Shown in pieces: positions 8,701 to 16,852 of a stretch of DNA of 64,000 bases (position 1 is the stretch's first letter; each line of letters starts with the position of its first letter). Under the pieces are notes generated by a model. The model was not told the DNA's origin. It saw nothing but the letters and a program-made list of their open reading frames with translations, and ran no database searches. Source of the stretch: Streptosporangium sandarakinum (GTDB lineage: Bacteria > Actinomycetota > Actinomycetes > Streptosporangiales > Streptosporangiaceae). Location: assembly GCF_013409935.1 (NCBI RefSeq), contig NZ_JACCCO010000001.1, forward strand, positions 3,224,001 to 3,288,000, read 5' to 3'. A program made the translations under genes and the position numbers.

Positions 8701-9642
8701 ATGAGCCGTGACACTGCTGTCGGCCCCCGGCCGCTCCTCGTGTGGGGAGCGCTCGCGATCGTGTACGTCGTGTGGGGGTCCACCTACCTGGGGATCAGGT
8801 TCGCGATCGAGACGATCCCACCGCTGAGCAGTGGCGCGATGCGCTTCCTGGCGGCCTCCCCGATCCTGGCGCTCGCGGTGCTCGCGCTGCGGGGGCGGCG
8901 GGCCTTCCGGATGACCGCGAAGGAGGCCGGCGGGGCCGCGCTGGTGGGGCTGCTGCTGCTGACCGGCGGCAACGGCATGGTCGCGGTGGCCGAGCAGCAC
9001 ATCTCCAGCGGGCTGGCCGCGCTGCTGGTGGCCTCGGTGCCGCTGTGGCTGGTCATCCTGCGGCTCATCGCCAGGGACCGGCCGCGGACGCTGACCCTCA
9101 CCGGGGTGCTGCTCGGATTCGGCGGGGTGGCCGGGCTGTCGCTGACCGGCGGGGGCGGTTCGGGCGACGGCGTGGGGATCGCCATCATCCTGTTCGGGTC
9201 GCTGTCGTGGACGGTCGGATCATTCCTGTCGGCCCGGATCCCGATGCCCGCCGACCCTTTCGCCGCGAGCGCGGTCGAGATGGCCGCGGGCGGCGCCGGG
9301 CTGGTGCTGGTCGCCTCCGTCGCGGGTGAACACGTGGACTTCGGGGCCATCTCGGGGGCGTCCTGGGCGGGACTGGCCTACCTGATCGCGATGGGCTCCC
9401 TGGTGGGCTTCACGGCCTACGTCTGGCTGCTGGGCAACGCCCCGATCTCACTCGTCTCCACCTACGCCTACGTCAACCCGGCGGTGGCGGTCGCCCTGGG
9501 CGCGCTCGTCATGCACGAGGCGGTCACCGTCCCGATGCTCGTGGCGGGCCTGGTGATCGTCCTGGGCGTGGCCCTGGTGGTCTCCACCGAACGCCGCGGC
9601 CGGACGCGGACGGCCGCCGAGGAGGAACCGGCGGCCGCCTGA
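8701..9642 (+). CDS. EamA/DMT-family exporter (YedA-like)
   Basis: A 313-residue polytopic membrane protein with about ten hydrophobic segments and two EamA repeats. The N-terminal VWGSTYLGIRFAIETIPP and RFLAA motifs are typical of the YedA/RhaT branch of the drug/metabolite transporter superfamily. Such proteins export amino acids or small metabolites; the substrate cannot be read from the sequence. The second half ends in YAYVNPAVAVALGALVMHE, another family hallmark. I chose ATG 8701 because a -10 box sits just upstream and the membrane region starts soon after; the frame is open to 8659. The tail is charged and probably cytoplasmic. No regulator gene is adjacent. Confidence 0.85.
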   Translation: MSRDTAVGPRPLLVWGALAIVYVVWGSTYLGIRFAIETIPPLSSGAMRFLAASPILALAVLALRGRRAFRMTAKEAGGAALVGLLLLTGGNGMVAVAEQHISSGLAALLVASVPLWLVILRLIARDRPRTLTLTGVLLGFGGVAGLSLTGGGGSGDGVGIAIILFGSLSWTVGSFLSARIPMPADPFAASAVEMAAGGAGLVLVASVAGEHVDFGAISGASWAGLAYLIAMGSLVGFTAYVWLLGNAPISLVSTYAYVNPAVAVALGALVMHEAVTVPMLVAGLVIVLGVALVVSTERRGRTRTAAEEEPAAA

Positions 9643-9741
9643 CGGCGCGCCGGGACGGGGCCGTACGCGGCGGACGCGGGCCGTGCACGGCGGACGCGGA
9701 CCATGCGGGCCCGTACGCGGCGGGCGAGGGGCCGTGGGTTT

Positions 9742-9773
9742 CGCCGCGGGCCCGGCGGAGCGGGCCCGCGGCG
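9742..9773. terminator. bidirectional hairpin between convergent genes
   Basis: Perfect 12-base arms (CGCCGCGGGCCC at 9742-9753, GGGCCCGCGGCG at 9762-9773) around an 8-base loop, between the exporter and the convergent aminotransferase. No T-run is present on either strand. Confidence 0.55.
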
Positions 9774-9778
9774 GGCCG

Positions 9779-10840
9779 TCAGGCCTTCCGGAACGCCTCG
9801 GCGACCGCGAGGAAGGTGTCGTTGGCGTCGGGGGACCCGATGGAGATCCGCGCCCCCTCCCCCGCGAACGGGCGCACCGCCACACCCTCGGCCGCGCAGG
9901 CCTCGGCGAAGGCCGTCGTGCGCTCGCCCAGGCGGAGCCAGACGAAGTTGGCCTCGGTGACGGGCACCTCCCAGCCCTGGCCGATCAGGCTCTCGCGGAC
10001 CCGGGTGCGCTCCTTGACCACGGCCTCCACCCGCTCCAGCAGCTCGTCCTCGGCCGCGAGCGAGGCGACCGCGGCGGCCTGCGCGAGGTGGCTGACCGCG
10101 AAGGGCACCATCGTCTTGCGCACGGCGGAGGCCACCGGCTCGTCGGCGATGAGGTAGCCCACCCGGAGCCCGGCCAGGCCGTACGCCTTGGAGAAGGTGC
10201 GCAGCACGGCGACGTTGGGCCGGGACCGGTAGTGGGTGAGGCCGTCGGGCACGTCGGCGTCCCTGACGTACTCCCGGTAGGCCTCGTCGAGGATGACCAG
10301 CACGTCCTCGGGGACGCGGTCCAGGAACGCCTCCAGCTCGGCCGAGTGGACGGCCGTGCCGGTGGGGTTGTTGGGGTTGCAGACGAGCACCATGCGGGTC
10401 CGCGGGGTGATCGCCTCGGCCATGGCGTCCAGGTCGTGCGACTCACCCGCCAGCGGGACCCGTACCGAGGTCGTCCCGGCGAGGTCGGCCAGCAGCGGGT
10501 ACGCCTCGAACGACCGCCAGGCGTAGACCACTTCGGCGCCCGGCTCGCCCACGGTCTCGAAGAGCTGCTGGGCCACCGCCACCGAGCCGCCGCCGAGCGC
10601 GACGTGCTCCGGCGGCACGCCGTACCGCTCGGCCAGGGCGTTGGTCAGGCCGGTCGCGGCCGGGTCGGGGTAGCGGTGGATCTCCGTGGCCGCCTTCGCG
10701 ACCGCCTCGACCACCGAGGGCAGCGGCTCGTAGGGGGATTCGTTCGAGGACAGCTTGTAGGACCGGCCGTCGGGCGAGACGACGGCCTTGCCCGCCTTGT
10801 AGGCGGGCATGGTGTCCAGGATGGCGCGGAAACGAGGCAT
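9779..10840 (-). CDS. HisC-type aminotransferase (histidinol-phosphate or aromatic amino acid)
   Basis: A 353-residue PLP-dependent class I/II aminotransferase. The cofactor lysine is K218 in [16 protein letters not shown], with N155-P-N-N-P at 155-159 and D185/Y188 in LDEAYREY. The N-terminal SSNESPY and the RYPDP motif are those of the HisC family. Two close relatives share this pattern in actinobacteria: HisC proper, which makes histidinol phosphate, and the aromatic aminotransferase Pat (sometimes called HisC2). Because no other histidine gene lies nearby, the Pat role is favoured, but this is inference from context. Length is normal. The gene stands alone, with an Uma2 gene divergent 103 bases upstream. 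Confidence 0.85.
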   Translation of the reverse strand: MPRFRAILDTMPAYKAGKAVVSPDGRSYKLSSNESPYEPLPSVVEAVAKAATEIHRYPDPAATGLTNALAERYGVPPEHVALGGGSVAVAQQLFETVGEPGAEVVYAWRSFEAYPLLADLAGTTSVRVPLAGESHDLDAMAEAITPRTRMVLVCNPNNPTGTAVHSAELEAFLDRVPEDVLVILDEAYREYVRDADVPDGLTHYRSRPNVAVLRTFSKAYGLAGLRVGYLIADEPVASAVRKTMVPFAVSHLAQAAAVASLAAEDELLERVEAVVKERTRVRESLIGQGWEVPVTEANFVWLRLGERTTAFAEACAAEGVAVRPFAGEGARISIGSPDANDTFLAVAEAFRKA

Positions 10841-10942
10841 GCTCTTACTTTAGGAGGATCGCCCGGCTGGGAGAACGGCGGGCGCACGGGGCATGATCCT
10901 GGAACACTGGAGGTGAGAGGCTTGCCCGACCGGGAGGACGAC

Positions 10943-11569
10943 ATGAGCATCGCACCGCCGCACGTGGCCGAGGCCCCCGATGCCGACATATCCGAAACGG
11001 AACCCCTGCCGTCCTGGGTGATCCCTCCCGCGGAGGGTTTCACCGCCGACGACCTGGACCGGCTCAGGGGAATCCCCCCGCACACCGAACTGATCGATGG
11101 CACTCTCGTCTTCGTGAGCCCCCAGACCAACTTCCACGCGCTGGTGATGTTCCTTCTGGAGCGTGAGCTTCGCCGTGCCGCTCCCACGGACGTGCGTGTC
11201 CGCAGGGAGATGACCGTGACGCTCGGAAAGCGTCAGCGGCCGGAACCGGATCTCATCGTGATCCGCGGGGAGGCCGTCAAGGACATGCGGCAGACGACCT
11301 ACCAACCGGCCGACGTGCTCCTGGCCGTCGAGGTCGTCTCCGCCGAGTCCGAGATCCGCGACCGCGAGCGCAAGCCGCAGCTGTACGCGGGCGCGGGCAT
11401 CCCCCATTTCTGGCGGGTGGAGTTCGCCGAGGGCCGCCCGGTGGTCTACGTCTACGAGCTCGACCCGGCCACCCGGACCTACGGGATCGCCGGCGTCCAC
11501 CACGACCGGCTGAAGGTCGGCGTCCCCTTCGAGATCGACATCGACCTGGGGGAGATCGACGAGCTCTGA
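10943..11569 (+). CDS. Uma2-family (DUF820) endonuclease-fold protein
   Basis: A 208-residue protein of the Uma2/DUF820 family, a restriction-endonuclease-like fold abundant in actinobacteria and cyanobacteria. Visible signatures are ELIDGTLVFVSPQTNFHA, then QRPEPDLIVIR (the catalytic PD), LLAVEVVSAESE (the E-containing strand) and DRERKPQLYAGAGIPHFW with its lysine and tyrosine. So the PD-(D/E)xK core looks intact. The biological role of the family is not established; members are often scattered and multi-copy. A strong GGGAGG sequence at 10932-10937 fixes the ATG. It stands alone between a divergent aminotransferase and a convergent regulator. Confidence 0.88.
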   Translation: MSIAPPHVAEAPDADISETEPLPSWVIPPAEGFTADDLDRLRGIPPHTELIDGTLVFVSPQTNFHALVMFLLERELRRAAPTDVRVRREMTVTLGKRQRPEPDLIVIRGEAVKDMRQTTYQPADVLLAVEVVSAESEIRDRERKPQLYAGAGIPHFWRVEFAEGRPVVYVYELDPATRTYGIAGVHHDRLKVGVPFEIDIDLGEIDEL

Positions 11570-11581
11570 CCGCCGTGAGGC

Positions 11582-11622
11582 GCCGAGGACCGAACGACGG
11601 GGGCTCCGTCCGTCTCCTCGGC
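11582..11622. terminator. hairpin between convergent genes
   Basis: Arms GCCGAGGA (11582-11589) and TCCTCGGC (11615-11622) pair perfectly, with an inner GACGG/CCGTC pairing. It lies between the Uma2 gene and the convergent NrtR-like gene and could serve both. Confidence 0.45.
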
Positions 11623-11697
11623 CCTGCGTGACCGGGGCTCACGTCCGGGCGACGCCGCCCGTGCCGTCACCGCCCGTCCTTCGGGGATCCGCCGAGG

Positions 11698-12363
11698 TCA
11701 GTCCTTCAGGGAGCGGAGCATCGGGGGGTGCAGGAGCGTCGCCGGGCCGCGTCGGTAGAGCTTGGCGGGGCGGCCGCCGTCGCGGGTGGTGGTGCGGCCG
11801 GTCGGCACCAGGAAGCCCTCCGCCCGGGTGACCTTCCGGTGGAAGTTGCGCGGGTCCAGGGGACGGTCCCAGACGATCTCGTAGACCCGGCGCAGTTCGG
11901 CGACGGTGAACTCCGGGGGGCAGAACGCCGCGCCCAGCGGGGTGTACTCCAGCTTGCTGCGGGCGCGCTCGACCCCGTCGACCATGATGCGCCGGTGGTC
12001 GAAGGCCATGTCGTGCAGCGAGGAGACGGGCTCCCAGCTCATGTGCGCCTCGGTGGAGGCCGGCAGGTCGGGGGCGAGGCCGAGGTAGGCGACGCTCAGC
12101 ACGCGCTGGCGCGGGTCACGGTCGGGATAGCCGTAGGTCTGGAGCTGCTCCAGGTGGACCGGGGCGCCGGGCAGGCCGGCCCGTTCGGCGAGGATCCGCG
12201 CCGCGGCGGCCGGGAGGTCCTCGTCGAGCTGGATGAATCCGCCGGACAGGGCCCAGCGTCCTTCGGAGGGGGGCCTGTCGCGGCGCCAGACGAGCGCGCT
12301 CAGCGCCTGGCAGCGCACCGTGAGGACGACCAGGTCCACGCTGACGGGAATGCGCGGCACCAT
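11698..12363 (-). CDS. NrtR-like regulator: inactive Nudix domain plus winged helix
   Basis: A 221-residue protein with an N-terminal Nudix fold and a C-terminal winged-helix domain (FTVAELRRVYEIVWDRPLDPRNFHRKV), the layout of NrtR, the ADP-ribose-responsive regulator of NAD metabolism. The Nudix box is degenerate: in GGFIQLDEDLPAAAARILAE the conserved REUxEE positions read R-I-L-A-E-R, so two metal-binding glutamates are lost. This favours ligand sensing over hydrolysis. No NAD gene is adjacent, so its target is unknown here. Start choice: ATG 12363; an in-frame GTG at 12372 is possible. A TAACGT element about 9 bases upstream would make it near-leaderless. It ends convergent to the Uma2 gene and begins 19 bases after the DUF4434 gene. 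Confidence 0.8.
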   Translation of the reverse strand: MVPRIPVSVDLVVLTVRCQALSALVWRRDRPPSEGRWALSGGFIQLDEDLPAAAARILAERAGLPGAPVHLEQLQTYGYPDRDPRQRVLSVAYLGLAPDLPASTEAHMSWEPVSSLHDMAFDHRRIMVDGVERARSKLEYTPLGAAFCPPEFTVAELRRVYEIVWDRPLDPRNFHRKVTRAEGFLVPTGRTTTRDGGRPAKLYRRGPATLLHPPMLRSLKD

Positions 12364-12382
12364 GCCAGGCACGTTACACCGG

Positions 12383-14227
12383 TCAGAGGGCGACGCGGAC
12401 GTGCAGCGCCTCGGCGGCGGCCCGTCCGTCGGGGGCGGCGACCTCGACCTCCACCCACTGGCCGGGCGGCACCTGGGTCCAGTCGAAGGGGATCCACGCC
12501 GTCTCCATCCGGGCGGGCTGGTTCGGCGGGGGCGGGTTGAGGTTCACCCCGGCCACCTCGACGACCTTGGGGGTCTCCTGTCCCTCCCAGGTCAGGGTGA
12601 CTTTCGCGCCCATCGGCATGTTGTAGCCCCGGATCTCCACGCCGTCCTGGATGTCACGCGGCCGGCGGACGGCGTCCACCGGGATGGGCCGGTTCCAGTC
12701 GCGGGTGATCTCCTCCGACAGCGGCGGCGAGCCGCAGGTGTAGAAGTCGCTCCACATGTAGGAGACGATCTTGGAGACGTAGCGGCCGGCCTGGGTCACG
12801 GCCGCGTCGAGCCGCTTCTTGTCGGTACGGCCGCGGTCGCCGGTCCGCACCTCGCAGGGCTCGCCCTTCGACGGCTCGAACGCCTCCACGTTGGCCCACA
12901 GCTGCACGTTGTAACCCTGCTCGGCCATCCGGTCGCGGGCCGCGGACATCTCCCGGTAGTAGTCGCGGGTCGAGCCGTGGTAGGCGGTGCCGTTGTCGGC
13001 CTCCCCGACGACCGGGCGCAGTCTCTCGTCCACCTTCTCGTCGCGCTCGTCGGGCCAGAACAGCCCGACCTTGCCGGTGCCGCGGCTGTCCTGCGGCGCG
13101 ATGATGCCGACCCCGGTCCTGGCGAGGGCCTCGAACCCCCGGGCGACCTCCTGGGGGGTGGCGCTGAACGACAGCCTCTTGCGGGCGTCGAGGTAGGGGC
13201 TGACGAGGATGGGCCTGCCCGGCATCTCCTGCTCGACGATCTCGTGCTGGGAGGCGTAGACCCGCAGCGTCGGATGGTCCTTCTTCGCCTCCTCCGGGTC
13301 GCTGGACCCCGAGTAGCGCATGTCGCGCATCTGCACCTCGAACGGCTGGTAGAAGCCGCCCAGTGAGGCCCGGTCACCGAAGCGGTCGCCGTAGTCCTGC
13401 AGGATGCGCCGGGTGAGGGTGGTCAGGGTGTTCGTGCCCTGCTTGGCGGCCCTGGACTGCAGCGCCGGGTCGCGCGGGGCCAGCGGCAGGGCGGGGAAGA
13501 CCTTCACCCCGAACTGGTCGCCGAGGTCGAGCAGCTCGGTGAGGCTGTCCTTCTCCGCCGCGGCGATCAGGATCACGTGGTAGCCGCGGCCCTTGGCCCT
13601 GATGTTGTCACAGGTCGGGTCGTCGCTGCCGTCCTCGTTGACGAGGAGGCGGTAGAAGACGGTCTTGCCGATGGGGATCTTCCGCTCGAACTCCGGGCAG
13701 CGGAACAGGCCGGGACCGAACGCCTCGTCGGTGCGGTAGACGAACGTCCAGCTCACCCGGTTGCCGGGGTTGGCGGCCTGGAGGTCGCGCTCGGCCGCGG
13801 CCTCGCAGGGCAGCCCGTCCTCCACGCACGGCTCGTAGCGGGGATCGACCTCCTCGCCGTTCTTGTCCAGGACGCGGCCCTCGTCGTCGACGCGGCGGGC
13901 CTGCAGGCCCCAGCCGATCCGGATCACGGTGTCGCCGCCCAGCCGGTGGATGGCGGCGAACTGCCGCCGCCAGGTGCAGTGGTCGACCGTGGGGATGAGC
14001 CAGTAGCCGGTCACCGCGTACGGCGTGGGCATGGCCGTGTCGAACGTTCCACAGGGGTCGGTGAACTCGGCCTTCGGGGCGGGGGTCGAGGGGGTCCGCG
14101 CGGGGACCGACGACGCGATCGGCGTCCTGCCGTCGGCCGCCTTCTCGCCGTCCCGGGGGAGGACCAGGACGACCGCCGCCACCGCCGCGAGGATCGCCAC
14201 GCCGAGCAGAGCGGTGAACCAGCGCAC
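12383..14227 (-). CDS. membrane-anchored or secreted DUF4434-like protein
   Basis: A 614-residue protein beginning with a signal-anchor (MRWFTALLGVAILAAVAAVVLVL), a Pro/Ser/Thr-rich linker up to about residue 50, then a large extracytoplasmic region. The middle part (GGFYQPFEVQ, ILVSPYLDARK, GIIAPQDSRGTG) resembles the DUF4434 TIM-barrel family, whose members are suspected to act on carbohydrates; activity is not established. The C-terminal 90 residues look like a beta-sandwich (VTLTWEGQETPKVVEV). Several cysteines (CGTF, EPCVEDGLPC, CDN, CEV, FYTCG) could form disulfides outside the cell. It is the last gene on this strand next to the glycan genes, so a role in surface polysaccharide handling is reasonable inference. 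Confidence 0.65.
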   Translation of the reverse strand: MRWFTALLGVAILAAVAAVVLVLPRDGEKAADGRTPIASSVPARTPSTPAPKAEFTDPCGTFDTAMPTPYAVTGYWLIPTVDHCTWRRQFAAIHRLGGDTVIRIGWGLQARRVDDEGRVLDKNGEEVDPRYEPCVEDGLPCEAAAERDLQAANPGNRVSWTFVYRTDEAFGPGLFRCPEFERKIPIGKTVFYRLLVNEDGSDDPTCDNIRAKGRGYHVILIAAAEKDSLTELLDLGDQFGVKVFPALPLAPRDPALQSRAAKQGTNTLTTLTRRILQDYGDRFGDRASLGGFYQPFEVQMRDMRYSGSSDPEEAKKDHPTLRVYASQHEIVEQEMPGRPILVSPYLDARKRLSFSATPQEVARGFEALARTGVGIIAPQDSRGTGKVGLFWPDERDEKVDERLRPVVGEADNGTAYHGSTRDYYREMSAARDRMAEQGYNVQLWANVEAFEPSKGEPCEVRTGDRGRTDKKRLDAAVTQAGRYVSKIVSYMWSDFYTCGSPPLSEEITRDWNRPIPVDAVRRPRDIQDGVEIRGYNMPMGAKVTLTWEGQETPKVVEVAGVNLNPPPPNQPARMETAWIPFDWTQVPPGQWVEVEVAAPDGRAAAEALHVRVAL

Positions 14228-14287
14228 GATCAGGACACTACCGTTCTTGTGATCAGGCGGACGTAAATCATTTCGCCGTACACGCGG

Positions 14288-15376
14288 TCAGTTCTTGACG
14301 CCGCCCCACTCCTCCAGCTGGGCCACGAAGCGACGGGCGGAGTTCGGCCAGTGATGGTTCGCACGGGCCGCCGCATACCCCCGGGCGCCCCGGCCATGCC
14401 GTTCGCGGGGGTCGTTCCGGAGGAACAGCACGGCGTCGGCGACCGCCCTGGGGTCGTTCCAGGGCACGACCACGCCGCTGTTGTAGCGCTCGACCAGCTC
14501 CACCGCGCGCGGCGAGGGCGTGGTGATGACGGGGACCCCGTGGGCCATGTACTCCACGATCTTCGTCGGCATGGAGTGGCGGTAGTTGGGCTCGTCGTGC
14601 AGGAGCGACAGGCCGGCCAGCGCGCCGTCGAGCCGCTTGAGCGCCTCGTCGTTCGGCATGAAGTCGCGCCACTCCAGCACCCCCTCGGCCACCGCCGCGT
14701 TCAGCGCCGGCCGGGACTGCGGGTCGGCGTAGCCGATCAGCTCGACCGCCACCCGGTGCGGTCTCAGCAGCCGGGCCGCCTCGATGGCGTCGTGCACCCC
14801 GCGCGCCTCCGACAGCCAGCCGAGGTAGACGACGCGGTCGTCGCCCGGCGTGGTCACCGTGTCGGGCACCCAGGTCTCGTTCGGGACGACCAGGTGGGTG
14901 CGGCTGAACCGGCCGGCGTAGGCGCTCTCGGCCAGCAGCAGGTGCAGGTGCCGCTCGGCGACGCCCTCGAACATGCGGGCCATGAACCGTACCGGGGGCC
15001 GCAGGAACGCCGGTAACCAGGGCTTCAGCGACAGGGTCGCCGGGGTGTCCTCGTGGACGTCCCAGACCACCGGGGGCCGCCGTCGCACGCCCGCGACCGC
15101 GAGCAGCAGCTCGGGGTCGTGGATCACGACCAGGTCGACCTGGTCGCGCATGCGCTTGAACACCTTGCGGGCGGCCCGCACGGCGGACAGGCGCCTGCGC
15201 TCCGCAGCCCGGGGCAGGTCGACGCCGTTCACCCACGACCGGGCCATGACGCCCCGCGCGGTGTACGGCGCGGCGTACGTGACCTCATGACCGGCATCGA
15301 CGAGCGCCCGGATCTGCCGGTGCAGGATCCGGGCGTCCTCGGGGTGATGCACCACCGTCATGACGAGCACGTGCAC
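14288..15376 (-). CDS. glycosyltransferase family 4 protein
   Basis: A 362-residue GT-B fold glycosyltransferase. The N-terminal MHVLVMTVVHHPEDARILHR and the DVHEDTP segment belong to the acceptor domain; the C-terminal donor domain carries the E-x7-E region (MPTKIVEYMAHGVPVITTP) and VVVPWNDPRAVADAV. Such enzymes transfer a sugar from a nucleotide-activated donor to a lipid-linked or surface glycan on the cytoplasmic face. Donor specificity cannot be read. It is 18 bases downstream of the nucleotide-sugar dehydrogenase on the same strand, so the two are probably co-transcribed, and a link to the uronic acid made there is plausible. Confidence 0.85.
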   Translation of the reverse strand: MHVLVMTVVHHPEDARILHRQIRALVDAGHEVTYAAPYTARGVMARSWVNGVDLPRAAERRRLSAVRAARKVFKRMRDQVDLVVIHDPELLLAVAGVRRRPPVVWDVHEDTPATLSLKPWLPAFLRPPVRFMARMFEGVAERHLHLLLAESAYAGRFSRTHLVVPNETWVPDTVTTPGDDRVVYLGWLSEARGVHDAIEAARLLRPHRVAVELIGYADPQSRPALNAAVAEGVLEWRDFMPNDEALKRLDGALAGLSLLHDEPNYRHSMPTKIVEYMAHGVPVITTPSPRAVELVERYNSGVVVPWNDPRAVADAVLFLRNDPRERHGRGARGYAAARANHHWPNSARRFVAQLEEWGGVKN

Positions 15377-15394
15377 TGCGCGCAGCCTCCGCCG

Positions 15395-16726
15395 TCAGAG
15401 TCGCTCGACGCGTTCACCCTCGGCGAGCACGCCGCGGGTGTCGAGCACGAGCCGGCCGTGGTCCTCGATGGTGGCGAGGTCGAAGGCGGCGTGCTGCTGC
15501 AGCAGCAGCGTCACGTCGGCCTCGGCGACCGCCCGGGCGAGGTCGTCCTCGCGCGGCACCTCCGTGCCGTCCACCCGCCATTCCCTGACGTGGGGGTCGG
15601 CGAAGACCAGATCGGCGCCGAGCTCCAGCAGGGCCCGGGCGACCGGGAGGGCCGGGGTCTCCCGCTCGTCGGCGATGTCGGGCTTGTAGGTGACGCCGAG
15701 CAGCAGCACCCTGGCGCCGTTGACCGCCTTCTTGTGCCGGTTGAGCAGCCGCTGCACGCGGGCGACCACGTACGACGGCATCCGCTCGTTGATCTCCTGG
15801 GCCAGCTCCACGAACCGGAACGGGTAGCCCAGCTTGCGGACCGTGTAGGACAGGTACGACGGGTCCACCGGGATGCAGTGGCCGCCGACGCCCGGACCGG
15901 GCAGGAACTTCTGGAAGCCGAACGGCTTGGTGGCCGCGGCCTCGATGGACTCCCAGAGGTCGATCCCCAGCTCGTCGCAGAAGATCGCCATCTCGTTGAC
16001 GAGGGCGATGTTGACGTGCCGGTAGGTGTTCTCCAGGAGCTTGGCCATCTCGGCCTCGCGGGTGCCGCTGACCGGCACGACCTGCTCGACGAACTGGGAG
16101 TAGAACCCGACCGCGCGGTCGCGGCAGGCGGCCGTGTAGCCGCCGACGACCTTGGGGGTGTTGCGCAGGCCGAACTTGGGGTTGCCCGGGTCGATGCGCT
16201 CGGGCGAGAAGGCGAGGTGGAAGTCGGTGCCCGCGGCGAGGCCGGAGGCCTCCAGGATCGGGCGGGCGACCTCGTCGGTGGTGCCGGGCCAGGTGGTGGA
16301 CTCCAGGACGACCAGGGTGCCGGCGGAGAGGTTGCGGGCGACCGTGGCGGTGGCGCCCTCGACGGCGGACAGGTCGGGGCGGTGGTCCTCGTCCAGCGGG
16401 GTGGGCACGCAGATGACGATGGTGCGGCTGGCGGCCAGCACGGACTCGTCGAGGGTGGCGCGGAACCCGCCGGCCAGCATGTGGTCGAGGTCGGCGTCGG
16501 TGAGGTCGTCGATGTAGGAGCGGCCCGCGTTCAGGGCGTCGACTTTGGCGGGGTCGACCTCGAAGCCGACGACCCGCAGGCCCGCCGCCGCGGCCTCCTT
16601 GGCCAGGGGCATGCCGACATACCCGAGACCGATCACGGCCAGGTCGTAGACGCCCGCGTCATGGGCTTCCTCGGCCACGCCCGCGAGGCTGCCTCGCCCG
16701 TCGGCGTGCTCACTTCGCTCGCTCAC
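15395..16726 (-). CDS. wecC: UDP-N-acetyl-D-mannosamine dehydrogenase-type nucleotide-sugar dehydrogenase
   Basis: A 443-residue NAD-dependent dehydrogenase of the UDP-Glc/GDP-Man dehydrogenase family, which oxidises the C6 hydroxyl of a nucleotide sugar twice to a uronic acid. The N-terminal Rossmann motif is VIGLGYVGMPLAKE; the catalytic cysteine is in GPGVGGHCIPVDP; the third domain begins near VLLLGVTYKPDIADERETPA. The substrate is inferred: a UDP-GlcNAc 2-epimerase (wecB) lies 1.8 kb away, and the pair would give UDP-ManNAcA, so WecC is the best name. I chose the GTG at 16726 with an AAGGTC ribosome-binding site; the frame is open to 16756. GTF genes lie on both sides. Confidence 0.83.
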   Translation of the reverse strand: MSERSEHADGRGSLAGVAEEAHDAGVYDLAVIGLGYVGMPLAKEAAAAGLRVVGFEVDPAKVDALNAGRSYIDDLTDADLDHMLAGGFRATLDESVLAASRTIVICVPTPLDEDHRPDLSAVEGATATVARNLSAGTLVVLESTTWPGTTDEVARPILEASGLAAGTDFHLAFSPERIDPGNPKFGLRNTPKVVGGYTAACRDRAVGFYSQFVEQVVPVSGTREAEMAKLLENTYRHVNIALVNEMAIFCDELGIDLWESIEAAATKPFGFQKFLPGPGVGGHCIPVDPSYLSYTVRKLGYPFRFVELAQEINERMPSYVVARVQRLLNRHKKAVNGARVLLLGVTYKPDIADERETPALPVARALLELGADLVFADPHVREWRVDGTEVPREDDLARAVAEADVTLLLQQHAAFDLATIEDHGRLVLDTRGVLAEGERVERL

Positions 16727-16852
16727 GGCGCGACCTTGGAATGCCGGAAACAACACTTCATGGTGGCAAAGGCTATCTCAAGTCGGCACGAGGCACGTCT
16801 AATGCGACTGAACGCCTCGTAAACGGCTGGTCATACAGCTCATGGTGGGTGG

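Noticed and set aside
10645..11187. Minus-strand frame overlapping the aminotransferase and Uma2 genes.
   Set aside because: No motif, Ser/Arg/Pro-rich, and fully covered by two well-supported genes.
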